8,707 nt of DNA from Comamonadaceae bacterium (GCA_947372005.1 CANBRV010000086.1:1-8707), one strand, 5' to 3'; shown: positions 1 through 6,490, counted from the stretch's first letter. The notes: a model not told the origin generated them from the letters alone. Numbers and translations are program-made.

Positions 1-1350
1 CAGCTGGCTGAAGATGTGTTGGATGCCTTGCAAGACCATCCTGATAACGGTGATGTCTATGCGGCGGTGGTTCTGGAAGTGAATCCTAAAAAAATTGTGG
101 CGGAACGCAGCAACGGTGAAACGATTGAAATTGTTGGAGAAGGCTTAAAGCCTGCGCAGTCTGGCCTAGCTGTAAATGCCAGTGCCAAAATTAAGATTAA
201 GCGTGGCGCTGTCATTCGCGTGATTCAAAACGCAAAAAATGGCTGGGATATTACGCAGCTCCCGGAAGTTGAGGGCGCATTTGTGGCCATGAACCCCAAA
301 GATGGCGCCATTTTGGCGCTGGTTGGAGGTTTTGATTTTGCAAAAAGTAAATTCAATCATGTGACGCAAGCATGGCGCCAACCAGGATCCAGTTTCAAGC
401 CGTTTATTTATTCGGCGGCATTAGAGCGAGGCTTCACGCCTGCAACGGTCGTTAATGATGCTCCATTATTTTTTGATGCAGGAGCGACTGGTGGGCAAGC
501 TTGGGAGCCTAAGAACTACGACGGCAAGTTCGAAGGCCCTATGACTTTGCGGCGCGGCTTGGCGCTTTCTAAAAATATGATTTCTATTCGTGTGCTGCAA
601 GCCACAGGAGTCAAAACTGCACAAGAGTGGATTACACGTTTTGGTTTTGATGAGGAGAAGCATCCCCCATATTTAACAATGGCGCTGGGTGCAGGTTCAG
701 TGACCCCTATGCAAATGGCCTCTGCCTATTCGGTTTTTGCCAACGGTGGCTATCTCAATACGCCATGGTTGATTCAAAAAATTACGGATGAGCGCGGCAA
801 GACCTTGGTCGAAGTACCTGCAAAAACAATAGACGAATCACAGCGTGTGATTGATGCTCGTAACGCATTCATGATGACCTCTCTTTTGCAAGAGGTGACG
901 CGCTCAGGAACGGCTGCGCGGGCGCGAGTGACGCTTAAACGTGATGACATTTATGGCAAAACTGGAACGACGAATGATTCGCACGACGCATGGTTTGCGG
1001 GATACAACCCGACAGTGACAGCTATTACTTGGATTGGCTACGACAACCCTAAGAGCTTAGGTGATCGTGAGACGGGTGGTGGGCTGAGTCTTCCTGTATG
1101 GATTGGCTTCATGCAAACGGCCTTGAAGGATGTTGCTCCAAGTGAGGTGCCTGTGCCGGAAGGCGTTGTTAACCGAGGCGGCGAATGGTTCTATGACGAA
1201 TTTGCTAAAACTGCTGGCGTGACCACATTAGGTCTAGAGGCAAATCGTGATCGTGCTGCTACGGGCAATACGCCTGGTGCAGCAACTCCTGCGAGCAAGC
1301 CCAGTGTGGAGCAAGAGCGCAAGAGTATTTTGGACTTGTTCAGAAACTAA
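1..1350 (+). CDS. mrcA: Penicillin-binding protein 1A, C-terminal part (5' truncated by window edge)
   Basis: Bifunctional peptidoglycan synthase of the inner membrane; this fragment holds the D,D-transpeptidase half that cross-links peptides in the periplasm. The reading frame is open from base 1, so the true start lies left of the window, and the glycosyltransferase domain and membrane anchor are missing. Numbering from the methionine at base 16, residues of about 10-80 fit the OB-like insert of PBP1A. The transpeptidase follows with SSFK (nucleophile S125, K128; bases 388-399), the SKN motif at 185-187 and KTG at 315-317 (base 958 on). All three penicillin-binding motifs are intact, so the enzyme should be active. 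The tail is rich in Ala, Thr and Pro and ends in a short charged segment. The gene converges on cyaY and the two coding regions overlap by 11 bases. The mrcA-cyaY-lptM-lysA order is what I expect in Burkholderiales, which supports the PBP1A assignment. Confidence 0.95.
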   Translation, partial: QLAEDVLDALQDHPDNGDVYAAVVLEVNPKKIVAERSNGETIEIVGEGLKPAQSGLAVNASAKIKIKRGAVIRVIQNAKNGWDITQLPEVEGAFVAMNPKDGAILALVGGFDFAKSKFNHVTQAWRQPGSSFKPFIYSAALERGFTPATVVNDAPLFFDAGATGGQAWEPKNYDGKFEGPMTLRRGLALSKNMISIRVLQATGVKTAQEWITRFGFDEEKHPPYLTMALGAGSVTPMQMASAYSVFANGGYLNTPWLIQKITDERGKTLVEVPAKTIDESQRVIDARNAFMMTSLLQEVTRSGTAARARVTLKRDDIYGKTGTTNDSHDAWFAGYNPTVTAITWIGYDNPKSLGDRETGGGLSLPVWIGFMQTALKDVAPSEVPVPEGVVNRGGEWFYDEFAKTAGVTTLGLEANRDRAATGNTPGAATPASKPSVEQERKSILDLFRN

Positions 1351-1675
1351 AAGCTATTGTTGTGCCAGATTGCTCGCTGGCATAGCGACTGACATCAGCG
1401 AATAACTCAGTGGCTTGTTTGGTGTCGCGCCAGGTCTGGGTTTTCGTATCAAATTTGTAATGAAAACCGCCCGCTTTGGCGGCTAGCCAAATCTCTTGCA
1501 GTGGTTTTTGCAGGTTGATGATGATCTGGCTTTTGTTAGTAAAAGTCATTGTCACCATGCCGCCCGTGCGCTGATTGTCGATATCGGCGTCCGTGCTGTC
1601 GTTCAAACTATCGCAGTTACGCTCTAGGCTGGCAAGTGCCGCTTCGGCATGATTGAGGTACTCAATGTCAGTCAT
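1340..1675 (-). CDS. cyaY: Frataxin-family iron-binding protein CyaY
   Basis: Small cytoplasmic frataxin homologue, known in bacteria to bind iron and modulate Fe-S cluster assembly on IscS/IscU. The product is 111 residues, close to the roughly 106 of E. coli CyaY. The N-terminal helix is acidic (several Asp and Glu in the first 36 residues), as expected for the iron-binding face. It is followed by the frataxin beta-sheet stretch with LQKPLQEIWLAAKAGGFHY and a conserved W-R-D segment. An upstream in-frame GTG at 1687 would add four residues, but it is part of GTGGAA, a good Shine-Dalgarno match 6 bases before the ATG at 1675, so I chose the ATG. The gene ends inside the mrcA 3' end and diverges from lptM with 12 bases between starts, so its promoter must lie within lptM. 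A TAAAAT-like -10 occurs there on the minus strand (1705-1700), without a clear -35. Confidence 0.93.
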   Translation of the reverse strand: MTDIEYLNHAEAALASLERNCDSLNDSTDADIDNQRTGGMVTMTFTNKSQIIINLQKPLQEIWLAAKAGGFHYKFDTKTQTWRDTKQATELFADVSRYASEQSGTTIAFSF

Positions 1676-1681
1676 TACAAT
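1653..1681 (+). promoter_or_regulatory. Candidate sigma-70 promoter for lptM-lysA, inside cyaY
   Basis: TTGAGG (1653-1658) and TACAAT (1676-1681) are separated by 17 bases and match the -35 and -10 consensus at 4/6 and 5/6 positions. The -10 ends 6 bases before the lptM ATG, so transcription would begin at or next to the start codon. The element lies on the opposite strand of the cyaY 5' end and covers its start codon. This is inferred from sequence only. Confidence 0.5.
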
Positions 1682-1687
1682 TTCCAC

Positions 1688-1810
1688 ATGAAAAAAATCA
1701 TTTTAGGCCTGCTAATCGCTTTTTGTTTGCTTGCAGCTTGCGGGCAAAAAGGCAATTTGTACTTGCCACCGTCAACTACTACCCCTGTACCCACTGTCCT
1801 CTCTAAATAA
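1688..1810 (+). CDS. lptM: LPS translocon maturation lipoprotein LptM (YifL family), 40 residues
   Basis: Very short lipoprotein. It begins MKKII, followed by a hydrophobic segment (about residues 4-17) and the lipobox LAAC, with C18 as the acylated cysteine. The mature part begins CGQKGNLYLP, which matches the CGxKGPLYLP signature of the LptM/YifL family. It then has a Pro/Thr-rich tail ending VLSK. In E. coli LptM assists disulfide maturation and assembly of the LptDE LPS-export complex at the outer membrane; that role here is by homology. The stop is 8 bases before lysA, matching the usual lptM-lysA pairing. There is no Shine-Dalgarno sequence before the ATG, and a -10-like TACAAT ends 6 bases upstream, so the mRNA may be leaderless. 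The whole gene is only 123 bases, so gene finders with a length cutoff easily miss it. Confidence 0.9.
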   Translation: MKKIILGLLIAFCLLAACGQKGNLYLPPSTTTPVPTVLSK

Positions 1811-1818
1811 CTACCGCG

Positions 1819-3114
1819 ATGTCATTTCAAAATCTCCCAGGCAGTCCTTTTGTTGCTTATAAAAACGAGGCACTTTGTGTAGAAGATGTGCCGCTTGATG
1901 TGTTGGCACGCGAGCATCAAACCCCGCTTTTTGTTTACTCTAAGTCGGCAATGCTCTCGGCCTTAGCGGCCTACCACCGTGGTTTTGCAGGCCGCCCTGC
2001 GCTGATTTGCTATGCCATGAAGGCCAACTCTAGTTTGGGCGTGCTGCAAGTGTTTGCCAAAGCAGGTTGCGGTTTCGATATTGTCTCTGGTGGTGAATTG
2101 GCGCGAGTTCTAAAGGCGGGTGCAGATCCTCAAAAAGTCATCTTTTCAGGCGTTGGTAAAACTCGTGCAGAGATGCGTCAAGCGCTAGAGGCAGGTATCG
2201 CTTGCTTTAATGTTGAGAGCATTCCAGAGCTAGACGTCTTGAACGAAGTGGCGCTGAGTGCGGGCAAAATTGCACCAATTAGCCTGCGTGTGAATCCGAA
2301 TGTCGATCCTAAAACGCATCCGTATATTTCCACGGGACTGAAAGGCAATAAGTTTGGTATCGCGCACGAAGATGCGCTCGCGACTTATCGGCATGCCGCG
2401 TCCCTCAAGGATTTGCGGGTGGTTGGCATAGATTGCCACATTGGTTCTCAGATTACGGAAGTGACACCCTATTTGGACGCCATGGATCGTGTACTCGATT
2501 TGGTTGCCAATGTCGAAGCGGCAGGTATTCCGATTCACCACATCGATTTTGGCGGCGGGCTGGGCATCAATTACAACGATGACACGCCGCCAGAGGCGGA
2601 TGTGCTGTGGGAGCAGTTACTTGCCAAGATTGATGCGCGTGGTTTTGGTAGCAAACAACTCATGATTGAGCCCGGGCGCTCGTTGGTAGGTAATGCAGGC
2701 GTATGTGTGACGGAGGTGTTGTTCACGAAGCAAGGAACAGATAAGAATTTTTGTATCGTCGATGCCGCTATGAATGATTTGCCACGACCTGCGATGTATC
2801 AAGCCTATCATGGCATCATTCCCTGCAAACTGCCTGCTAAGCCAGATGGAATAAGGCTTGCAGGAGTGCCAACTTACGACGTCGTAGGTCCCGTGTGCGA
2901 AAGCGGCGATTGGCTGGGCAAAGACCGCGAGTTAGATGTGACGAGTGGCGACTTGCTCGCTGTGCTGTCCACGGGCGCATACTGCATGGCGATGGCTAGC
3001 AACTACAACACGCGTGGACGCGCCGCCGAGGTGTTGGTCGATGGCAACACGGCTACCTTGATTCGTATTCGAGAAACTGCCGAAGATCAAATGAAAATGG
3101 AAAGAATGTTATGA
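1819..3114 (+). CDS. lysA: Diaminopimelate decarboxylase
   Basis: PLP-dependent enzyme that decarboxylates meso-2,6-diaminopimelate to L-lysine, the last step of the DAP pathway, in the cytoplasm. The 431 residues fit the family length. The fold-III TIM barrel carries the Schiff-base lysine in CYAMKAN (K68), then HIGSQ at 207-211, the glycine-rich phosphate loop GGGLG at 245-249 and EPGR at 284-287. The C-terminal beta domain has CESGD at 360-364, which supplies residues to the partner active site in the dimer, and the STGAYCMAMASNYN region with Y388. No key residue is missing. The start lies 8 bases after lptM with no obvious Shine-Dalgarno sequence, so translation may depend on reinitiation after lptM. 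The stop overlaps the next gene by ATGA. dapF does not follow here, although it commonly sits after lysA in other proteobacteria. Confidence 0.97.
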   Translation: MSFQNLPGSPFVAYKNEALCVEDVPLDVLAREHQTPLFVYSKSAMLSALAAYHRGFAGRPALICYAMKANSSLGVLQVFAKAGCGFDIVSGGELARVLKAGADPQKVIFSGVGKTRAEMRQALEAGIACFNVESIPELDVLNEVALSAGKIAPISLRVNPNVDPKTHPYISTGLKGNKFGIAHEDALATYRHAASLKDLRVVGIDCHIGSQITEVTPYLDAMDRVLDLVANVEAAGIPIHHIDFGGGLGINYNDDTPPEADVLWEQLLAKIDARGFGSKQLMIEPGRSLVGNAGVCVTEVLFTKQGTDKNFCIVDAAMNDLPRPAMYQAYHGIIPCKLPAKPDGIRLAGVPTYDVVGPVCESGDWLGKDRELDVTSGDLLAVLSTGAYCMAMASNYNTRGRAAEVLVDGNTATLIRIRETAEDQMKMERML

Positions 3115-3536
3115 CCCAACTGACCTTGGCTAAAGCCAACGAAATCATCACCGCAGCGCTGGCACATTCAAAAGCTTCTGGCTACCTGCCCATGGGTGTG
3201 GCGGTTGTCGATAGCGCAGGCCAGCTCAAAGCCTATGCACGCGAAGAGGGTGCAACGGCGCTGCGATTTGATATTGCACTTGGCAAAGCGGCTGCAGCCG
3301 TTGGTATGAGCTGCAGTAGCCGCGCACTGGCCGAGCGCACCAAGACTGTCCCCGTGTTTTTAGGTGCGATAGCCAGTGTGTCGTCACAGCACTTCATTCC
3401 TCAGACAGGCGCAGTGCTCATCAAGGATGCAGCGGGCGCCATCATCGGTGCAGCAGGCGCTAGCGGCGGTACGGGCGATGAGGATGAGGCCATTTGCATG
3501 GCGGGTGTCATCGCTGCTGGATTGGCACACGGTTAA
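3111..3536 (+). CDS. GlcG/HbpS-type heme-binding family protein (DUF336)
   Basis: A 141-residue protein of the GlcG/HbpS family. It shows the family layout: an N-terminal helix (LTLAKANEIITAAL), a strand with MGVAVVDSAGQL (28-39), a helix with FDIALGKAAAAVGM, and the glycine-rich C-terminal segment GAAGASGGTGDEDEAICMAG (about 113-132). There is no signal peptide, so it is probably cytoplasmic, unlike the secreted HbpS of Streptomyces. Some family members bind heme; others sit in glycolate, diol or aromatic catabolic operons with no settled role. The start overlaps the lysA stop by ATGA, and GGAAAGA lies 5 bases upstream within lysA, so the gene is probably co-transcribed and translationally coupled. 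Lysine synthesis offers no clear reason for it, and the catabolic cluster begins just beyond. The family call is firm; the function is unknown. Confidence 0.85.
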   Translation: MTQLTLAKANEIITAALAHSKASGYLPMGVAVVDSAGQLKAYAREEGATALRFDIALGKAAAAVGMSCSSRALAERTKTVPVFLGAIASVSSQHFIPQTGAVLIKDAAGAIIGAAGASGGTGDEDEAICMAGVIAAGLAHG

Positions 3537-3544
3537 CTTTATGC

Positions 3545-3564
3545 GGCGCTAATCACGTAGCGCC
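3545..3564. terminator. Possible hairpin between convergent genes
   Basis: A perfect 7-bp inverted repeat (GGCGCTA and TAGCGCC) encloses a 6-base loop. It lies just after the GlcG-like stop and covers the stop codon of the convergent LysR-type gene. Its position suits a two-way terminator, but neither strand has a clear run of T after the stem, so termination is uncertain. Confidence 0.35.
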
Positions 3565-4463
3565 TCAAATACTAAATTTCGCAACCACACATTTGCAGGA
3601 TCTTTGTTCAGGCGTTGATGCCAAAACTGATGTACTTGTACGTCGGGTGATTTCAGTGGCAGTGGAAAAATTTGAATTTTGCCGTGCGTAGCAAAAAAAT
3701 CAGCTAAATCTTCAGGCACGGTCGCGACCAAATCGGAGCTAGCAATCACAGTTTGCAAGCTCATGAAGTGCGACAGTTCCAGCACCACGTTGCGTCTGAT
3801 TTGTTTGGCATTTAAAAATTGTTCCATTAGATGCTCACGTCCTTCGGGAAGCACAACGGCATGAGGTGCGACGAGATACTCCTTCATACTTAAACGCCCT
3901 TGCAAGGTCGGATGTTCTTGCCGTGCAATGCAAACATAAGCGTGCTTAAAGAGGCGTTGCTGTACAAATCCGCTTTTGTGCAAATCGGGTAAGTAGCCAA
4001 TCGCTAAATCAGCAACCCCCGACTCAAGTGCCTGTGCGGTCGCGAGGCGAGGCATGGAGGTGACTTTGATCGTCACGCTGGGTGCGACGCGGCGAAGGCG
4101 CGTGAGGATACGTGGCAACACAATGACTTCGGCAATATCAGGCGCAATCAAATGGAAATTGCGTGTACTGGTGCTTGGCTCAAACATGGATGTGGTCAAG
4201 ATATCGTCTTTGACCGTAGCGAGTAACTGACGCACGGTAGGTGCTAGTAGCAATGCGCGCGGCGTGGGGCGCATCGCTTGTCCAGATTTCACAAACAGCG
4301 GATCACCCAAGAGCAGGCGAAGCCTAGCCAAAGCAGCGCTAGTGGCTGGCTGACTAAGCGCGAGAGCCTCCGCAGCCCGTGTCACGCTCTGCTGTTCTGC
4401 CATCGCATGAAATACCACCAGCAGATTTAAATCAACATCCCATAGGTGTTTTTTACTATTCAT
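3549..4463 (-). CDS. LysR-type transcriptional regulator, probably of the divergent catabolic operon
   Basis: A 304-residue LysR-family regulator, the usual length. Residues of about 12-70 form the winged helix-turn-helix, with the family core AAEALALSQPATSAALARLR (31-50) followed by LLGDPLFVKSGQAMRPTPRA. The N-terminal DLNLLVVFHAMAEQQSVTRAA pattern resembles the NodD/NahR-like subgroup, several of which respond to aromatic compounds. Residues of about 95-300 are the two-lobed effector-binding domain, with the expected ESGVADLAIGYLPD strand-turn. The gene is transcribed away from the amidohydrolase gene with 66 bases between starts, the classic layout for a LysR regulator controlling the neighbouring operon and itself. 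The ligand cannot be read from sequence; the operon suggests an aromatic acid or ring-cleavage product. A TAAAAT box ends 7 bases before the ATG and no Shine-Dalgarno sequence is evident. The gene ends 12 bases from the GlcG-like gene. Confidence 0.92.
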   Translation of the reverse strand: MNSKKHLWDVDLNLLVVFHAMAEQQSVTRAAEALALSQPATSAALARLRLLLGDPLFVKSGQAMRPTPRALLLAPTVRQLLATVKDDILTTSMFEPSTSTRNFHLIAPDIAEVIVLPRILTRLRRVAPSVTIKVTSMPRLATAQALESGVADLAIGYLPDLHKSGFVQQRLFKHAYVCIARQEHPTLQGRLSMKEYLVAPHAVVLPEGREHLMEQFLNAKQIRRNVVLELSHFMSLQTVIASSDLVATVPEDLADFFATHGKIQIFPLPLKSPDVQVHQFWHQRLNKDPANVWLRNLVFEALRD

Positions 4464-4529
4464 TTTTTGGATTTTAACTATTCATCATATTTGATTGATT
4501 AATGTTAAATCGATTCCTAGAATCCACCG
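4464..4529. promoter_or_regulatory. Divergent control region with LysR-type dyad
   Basis: This AT-rich gap separates the regulator gene from the catabolic operon. At 4482-4494 it contains TCA-N7-TGA, which fits the T-N11-A dyad typical of LysR-type binding sites, with a nested ATCA-N4-TGAT at 4484-4495. A second small palindrome, TTAATGTTAA, lies at 4499-4508. The dyad ends immediately before the proposed -35 of the operon, a position where LysR activators commonly contact the promoter. On the minus strand TATGAT (4489-4484) and TAAAAT (4476-4471) are possible -10 boxes for the regulator, neither with a good -35. Confidence 0.55.
4495..4523 (+). promoter_or_regulatory. Candidate sigma-70 promoter of the catabolic operon
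   Basis: TTGATT (4495-4500) and TAGAAT (4518-4523) have a 17-base spacer and match consensus at 4/6 and 5/6 positions. The -10 ends 6 bases before the ATG at 4530, placing the expected transcription start at or beside the A of the start codon. The in-frame stop TAG at 4518-4520 is part of the -10, so no upstream start codon can rescue a leader. Confidence 0.5.
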
Positions 4530-5540
4530 ATGAAATCTTTCTGCTGTGGCATTGACACACACGCCCATGTCATCCCTGAACATTTCCCGAGCTACCTTGG
4601 CTCGGCTGTGCCTACGGATTGGCCGTCGATGGCTCCTGCGCATGAGTGTCACAAAAACGTAATGATTGCGGGTAAAAACTATCGCACCGTCTCCGATAAA
4701 TGCTGGGACACCCAAAAGCGCGTTGCTGATATGCCCGGCATGGGACTTGCCTTGCAAGTTGTGTCTCCCATGCCTGAACTACTTTCGTATTGGATGGAGG
4801 CCAAAGCAGCTCAGCAGTTGCTGCGCTATACCAACGATCAAATTGCCGTGATGGTGGCTGAATCAAACGGTGTGCTGTTGGGCCTTGGTGCTGTACCGTT
4901 GCAAGACATGGATATGGCGATTCGAGAACTCGAATACGTGATGCAAACACTTGGCTTTGCAGGCGTAGAGGTGGGTAGCAATATCAATGGTAGACCGATT
5001 GGCTCACCCGAGTTTGAGCCGTTTTTTGCTGCTTGTGTGCGATTGGGCGCTGCGGTGTTCGTTCATGCTATTCGTCCTGCGGGCATGGATCGCTTGATCG
5101 GTCCTGCGCCCTTGCAGCAAGTGCTGGGCTATCCCACGGATGTCGGCTTGGCGGCAGCATCAGTGATCACTAGCAATTTGATGCAACAGCATCCCACGCT
5201 TCGCATCGCCTTTAGTCACGGCGGTGGCACGCTGGCCATGCTCTTGCCCCGTTTGCAGCAAGGGTGGAGCACTTTCCCTGTACTCAAAGATGCCGTCACG
5301 GTATCGCCTACCGCGCAAGCACGTCAGATGTACTACGACACGCTTGTGTTTGACGAGGCCACGCTCAAGCACTTGGTGAGCACGTTTGGCGAGACGCAAC
5401 TCATGATTGGCACGGACTATCCGTTTAATTTCCACGACCGCACGCCAGCAGAGCGCATCAGAGCTGCTGGCTTTGATGCGCAGCTACAGGATCGTTTACT
5501 GCAAGGTAACGCACAAACATTTTTGGGGTTGAAGTTATGA
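4530..5540 (+). CDS. ACMSD-like amidohydrolase-family decarboxylase
   Basis: Amidohydrolase-2 family enzyme, 336 residues. The metal site is complete for the aminocarboxymuconate-semialdehyde decarboxylase (ACMSD) branch: H11-x-H13 (DTHAHVIPEHF), H179 (FVHAIRP), H230 (FSHGGGTLA) and D296 (IGTDYPFNF). From memory, Pseudomonas fluorescens ACMSD has the same five residues two positions earlier. Two arginines that grip the carboxylates in ACMSD also have counterparts, R52 (YRTV) and R241 (LPRLQQGW). Resorcylate decarboxylases have E-x-H at the first motif, so this is closer to ACMSD. I infer a non-oxidative, Zn-dependent decarboxylation of a carboxylated ring-cleavage product, in the cytoplasm. 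The true substrate is unknown; hydrolase activity is the main alternative. The start is fixed: an in-frame TAG lies 9 bases upstream with no start codon between. No Shine-Dalgarno sequence is present. It is the first gene of the operon and overlaps the dioxygenase gene by ATGA. Confidence 0.88.
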   Translation: MKSFCCGIDTHAHVIPEHFPSYLGSAVPTDWPSMAPAHECHKNVMIAGKNYRTVSDKCWDTQKRVADMPGMGLALQVVSPMPELLSYWMEAKAAQQLLRYTNDQIAVMVAESNGVLLGLGAVPLQDMDMAIRELEYVMQTLGFAGVEVGSNINGRPIGSPEFEPFFAACVRLGAAVFVHAIRPAGMDRLIGPAPLQQVLGYPTDVGLAAASVITSNLMQQHPTLRIAFSHGGGTLAMLLPRLQQGWSTFPVLKDAVTVSPTAQARQMYYDTLVFDEATLKHLVSTFGETQLMIGTDYPFNFHDRTPAERIRAAGFDAQLQDRLLQGNAQTFLGLKL

Positions 5541-6472
5541 GTACAAGTATGAATACGAAACATCTCATCAGCTCACTGCGAAGTGTGGAAATTGGTTTGC
5601 CAGATGTGGCAGCTGCAGAAAAGTTTTTTGTGGACACATGGCATTTGGATGTGGCGGCACGAACCAACGATATTGTTTATTTGCGTGGCACGGGAGCAGA
5701 TCATCATCTCATCGCGCTGCGTTATAGCGCTGCACCTGCGTTGCACGCCATTACGCTCAAGGCCACGTCCAGTATGGCTTTGAATACGATTTCCGAGTTA
5801 ACCATACGGCATGGCGGGCGCGTTCTGCAAACAAAACATGCGGTGCAAGATCTTGCTGGCGGCGAAGCCATCACCATTATGGATCCGCAAGGTCGAGTGC
5901 TGAACATCGTGTGCGGCGACGTGCGCCATGATGATTGCGCGCCCGATGCGCCTGCTAATGCCGACAAGCCGATTCGTCTCGCACACGCCGTTTTAAATAG
6001 TCACGATGTCGCTTCCGTCATGCCGTTTTATGAAAACGTATTGGGCTTCAAGTTATCGGATCGCACCAAGATCATGGCGTTTATGCGTATCCCGCAAACA
6101 GGCCTAGGCGATCACCACAGTATTGCTTTGGCCGATGCCGACAATGATTGCTTGAATCACATTGCGTTTGTGATGCCGACACTGGAGTCCGTGATGCGCG
6201 GCGGGGGACGTATGCGGGATGCTGGTTTTGAGATCGAATGGGGACCTGGCCGGCATGGCCCTGGAGACAACGCTTTCAATTATTTTTTAGGGCCCGCTGG
6301 CTTTGTGATTGAGTACACCGCCGAAGTGGAGCAAGTGGACGACACCTATGTAGTACGTGGTTCAGCGGACTGGAAATGGCCTGTAGGCCGCGTCGATCAA
6401 TGGGGTATTTCTGCGCCACCTTCAAGCAAATTGAAGCAAGCACAGCGTGAAATTTCTTTTATCAAACATTAA
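5537..6472 (+). CDS. Type I extradiol ring-cleavage dioxygenase (two VOC domains)
   Basis: A 311-residue protein with two vicinal-oxygen-chelate domains (about 10-130 and 145-265), the architecture of BphC-type Fe(II) or Mn(II) extradiol dioxygenases. The metal triad is in the C-terminal domain: H150 (RLAHAVLN), H208 (LNHIAF) and E259 (VIEYT). The second-shell catalytic residues of BphC also have counterparts: H194 (GDHHSIAL), H240 and D244 (GRHGPGDNAF) and Y249. From memory, LB400 BphC has H146, H195, H210, H241, D244, Y250 and E260. The N-terminal domain lacks a triad, as is normal. It should therefore cleave a catechol next to its hydroxyls to a yellow muconate semialdehyde-type product. 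The substrate is not predictable here. The start overlaps the amidohydrolase stop by ATGA, with GGGG and GAAG just upstream. The gene ends 18 bases before the FAH-family gene. Confidence 0.9.
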   Translation: MSTSMNTKHLISSLRSVEIGLPDVAAAEKFFVDTWHLDVAARTNDIVYLRGTGADHHLIALRYSAAPALHAITLKATSSMALNTISELTIRHGGRVLQTKHAVQDLAGGEAITIMDPQGRVLNIVCGDVRHDDCAPDAPANADKPIRLAHAVLNSHDVASVMPFYENVLGFKLSDRTKIMAFMRIPQTGLGDHHSIALADADNDCLNHIAFVMPTLESVMRGGGRMRDAGFEIEWGPGRHGPGDNAFNYFLGPAGFVIEYTAEVEQVDDTYVVRGSADWKWPVGRVDQWGISAPPSSKLKQAQREISFIKH

Positions 6473-6490
6473 CCTTGGACAGCAGAAGAT

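Noticed and set aside
1676..1687. GTG at 1687 as the cyaY start
   Set aside because: The GTG is the first part of GTGGAA, a good ribosome site 6 bases before the ATG at 1675, and the four added residues match nothing in the family as I know it.
2230..2541. A 103-codon minus-strand frame inside lysA
   Set aside because: It covers the conserved barrel of lysA, including the HIGSQ region, and is a shadow of that reading frame.
3494..3691. A 65-codon plus-strand frame spanning the end of the GlcG-like gene
   Set aside because: It overlaps the GlcG-like gene in another frame and the 3' end of the LysR-type gene antisense, and has no recognisable features.
4485..4757. A 90-codon minus-strand frame upstream of the LysR-type gene
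   Set aside because: It overlaps the 5' end of the amidohydrolase gene, including its metal-binding motif, and runs through the AT-rich control region; no family features.
4530..5540. Assignment as gamma-resorcylate decarboxylase
   Set aside because: Those enzymes have Glu-x-His at the first metal motif; this one has His-x-His and the ACMSD arginine pair.
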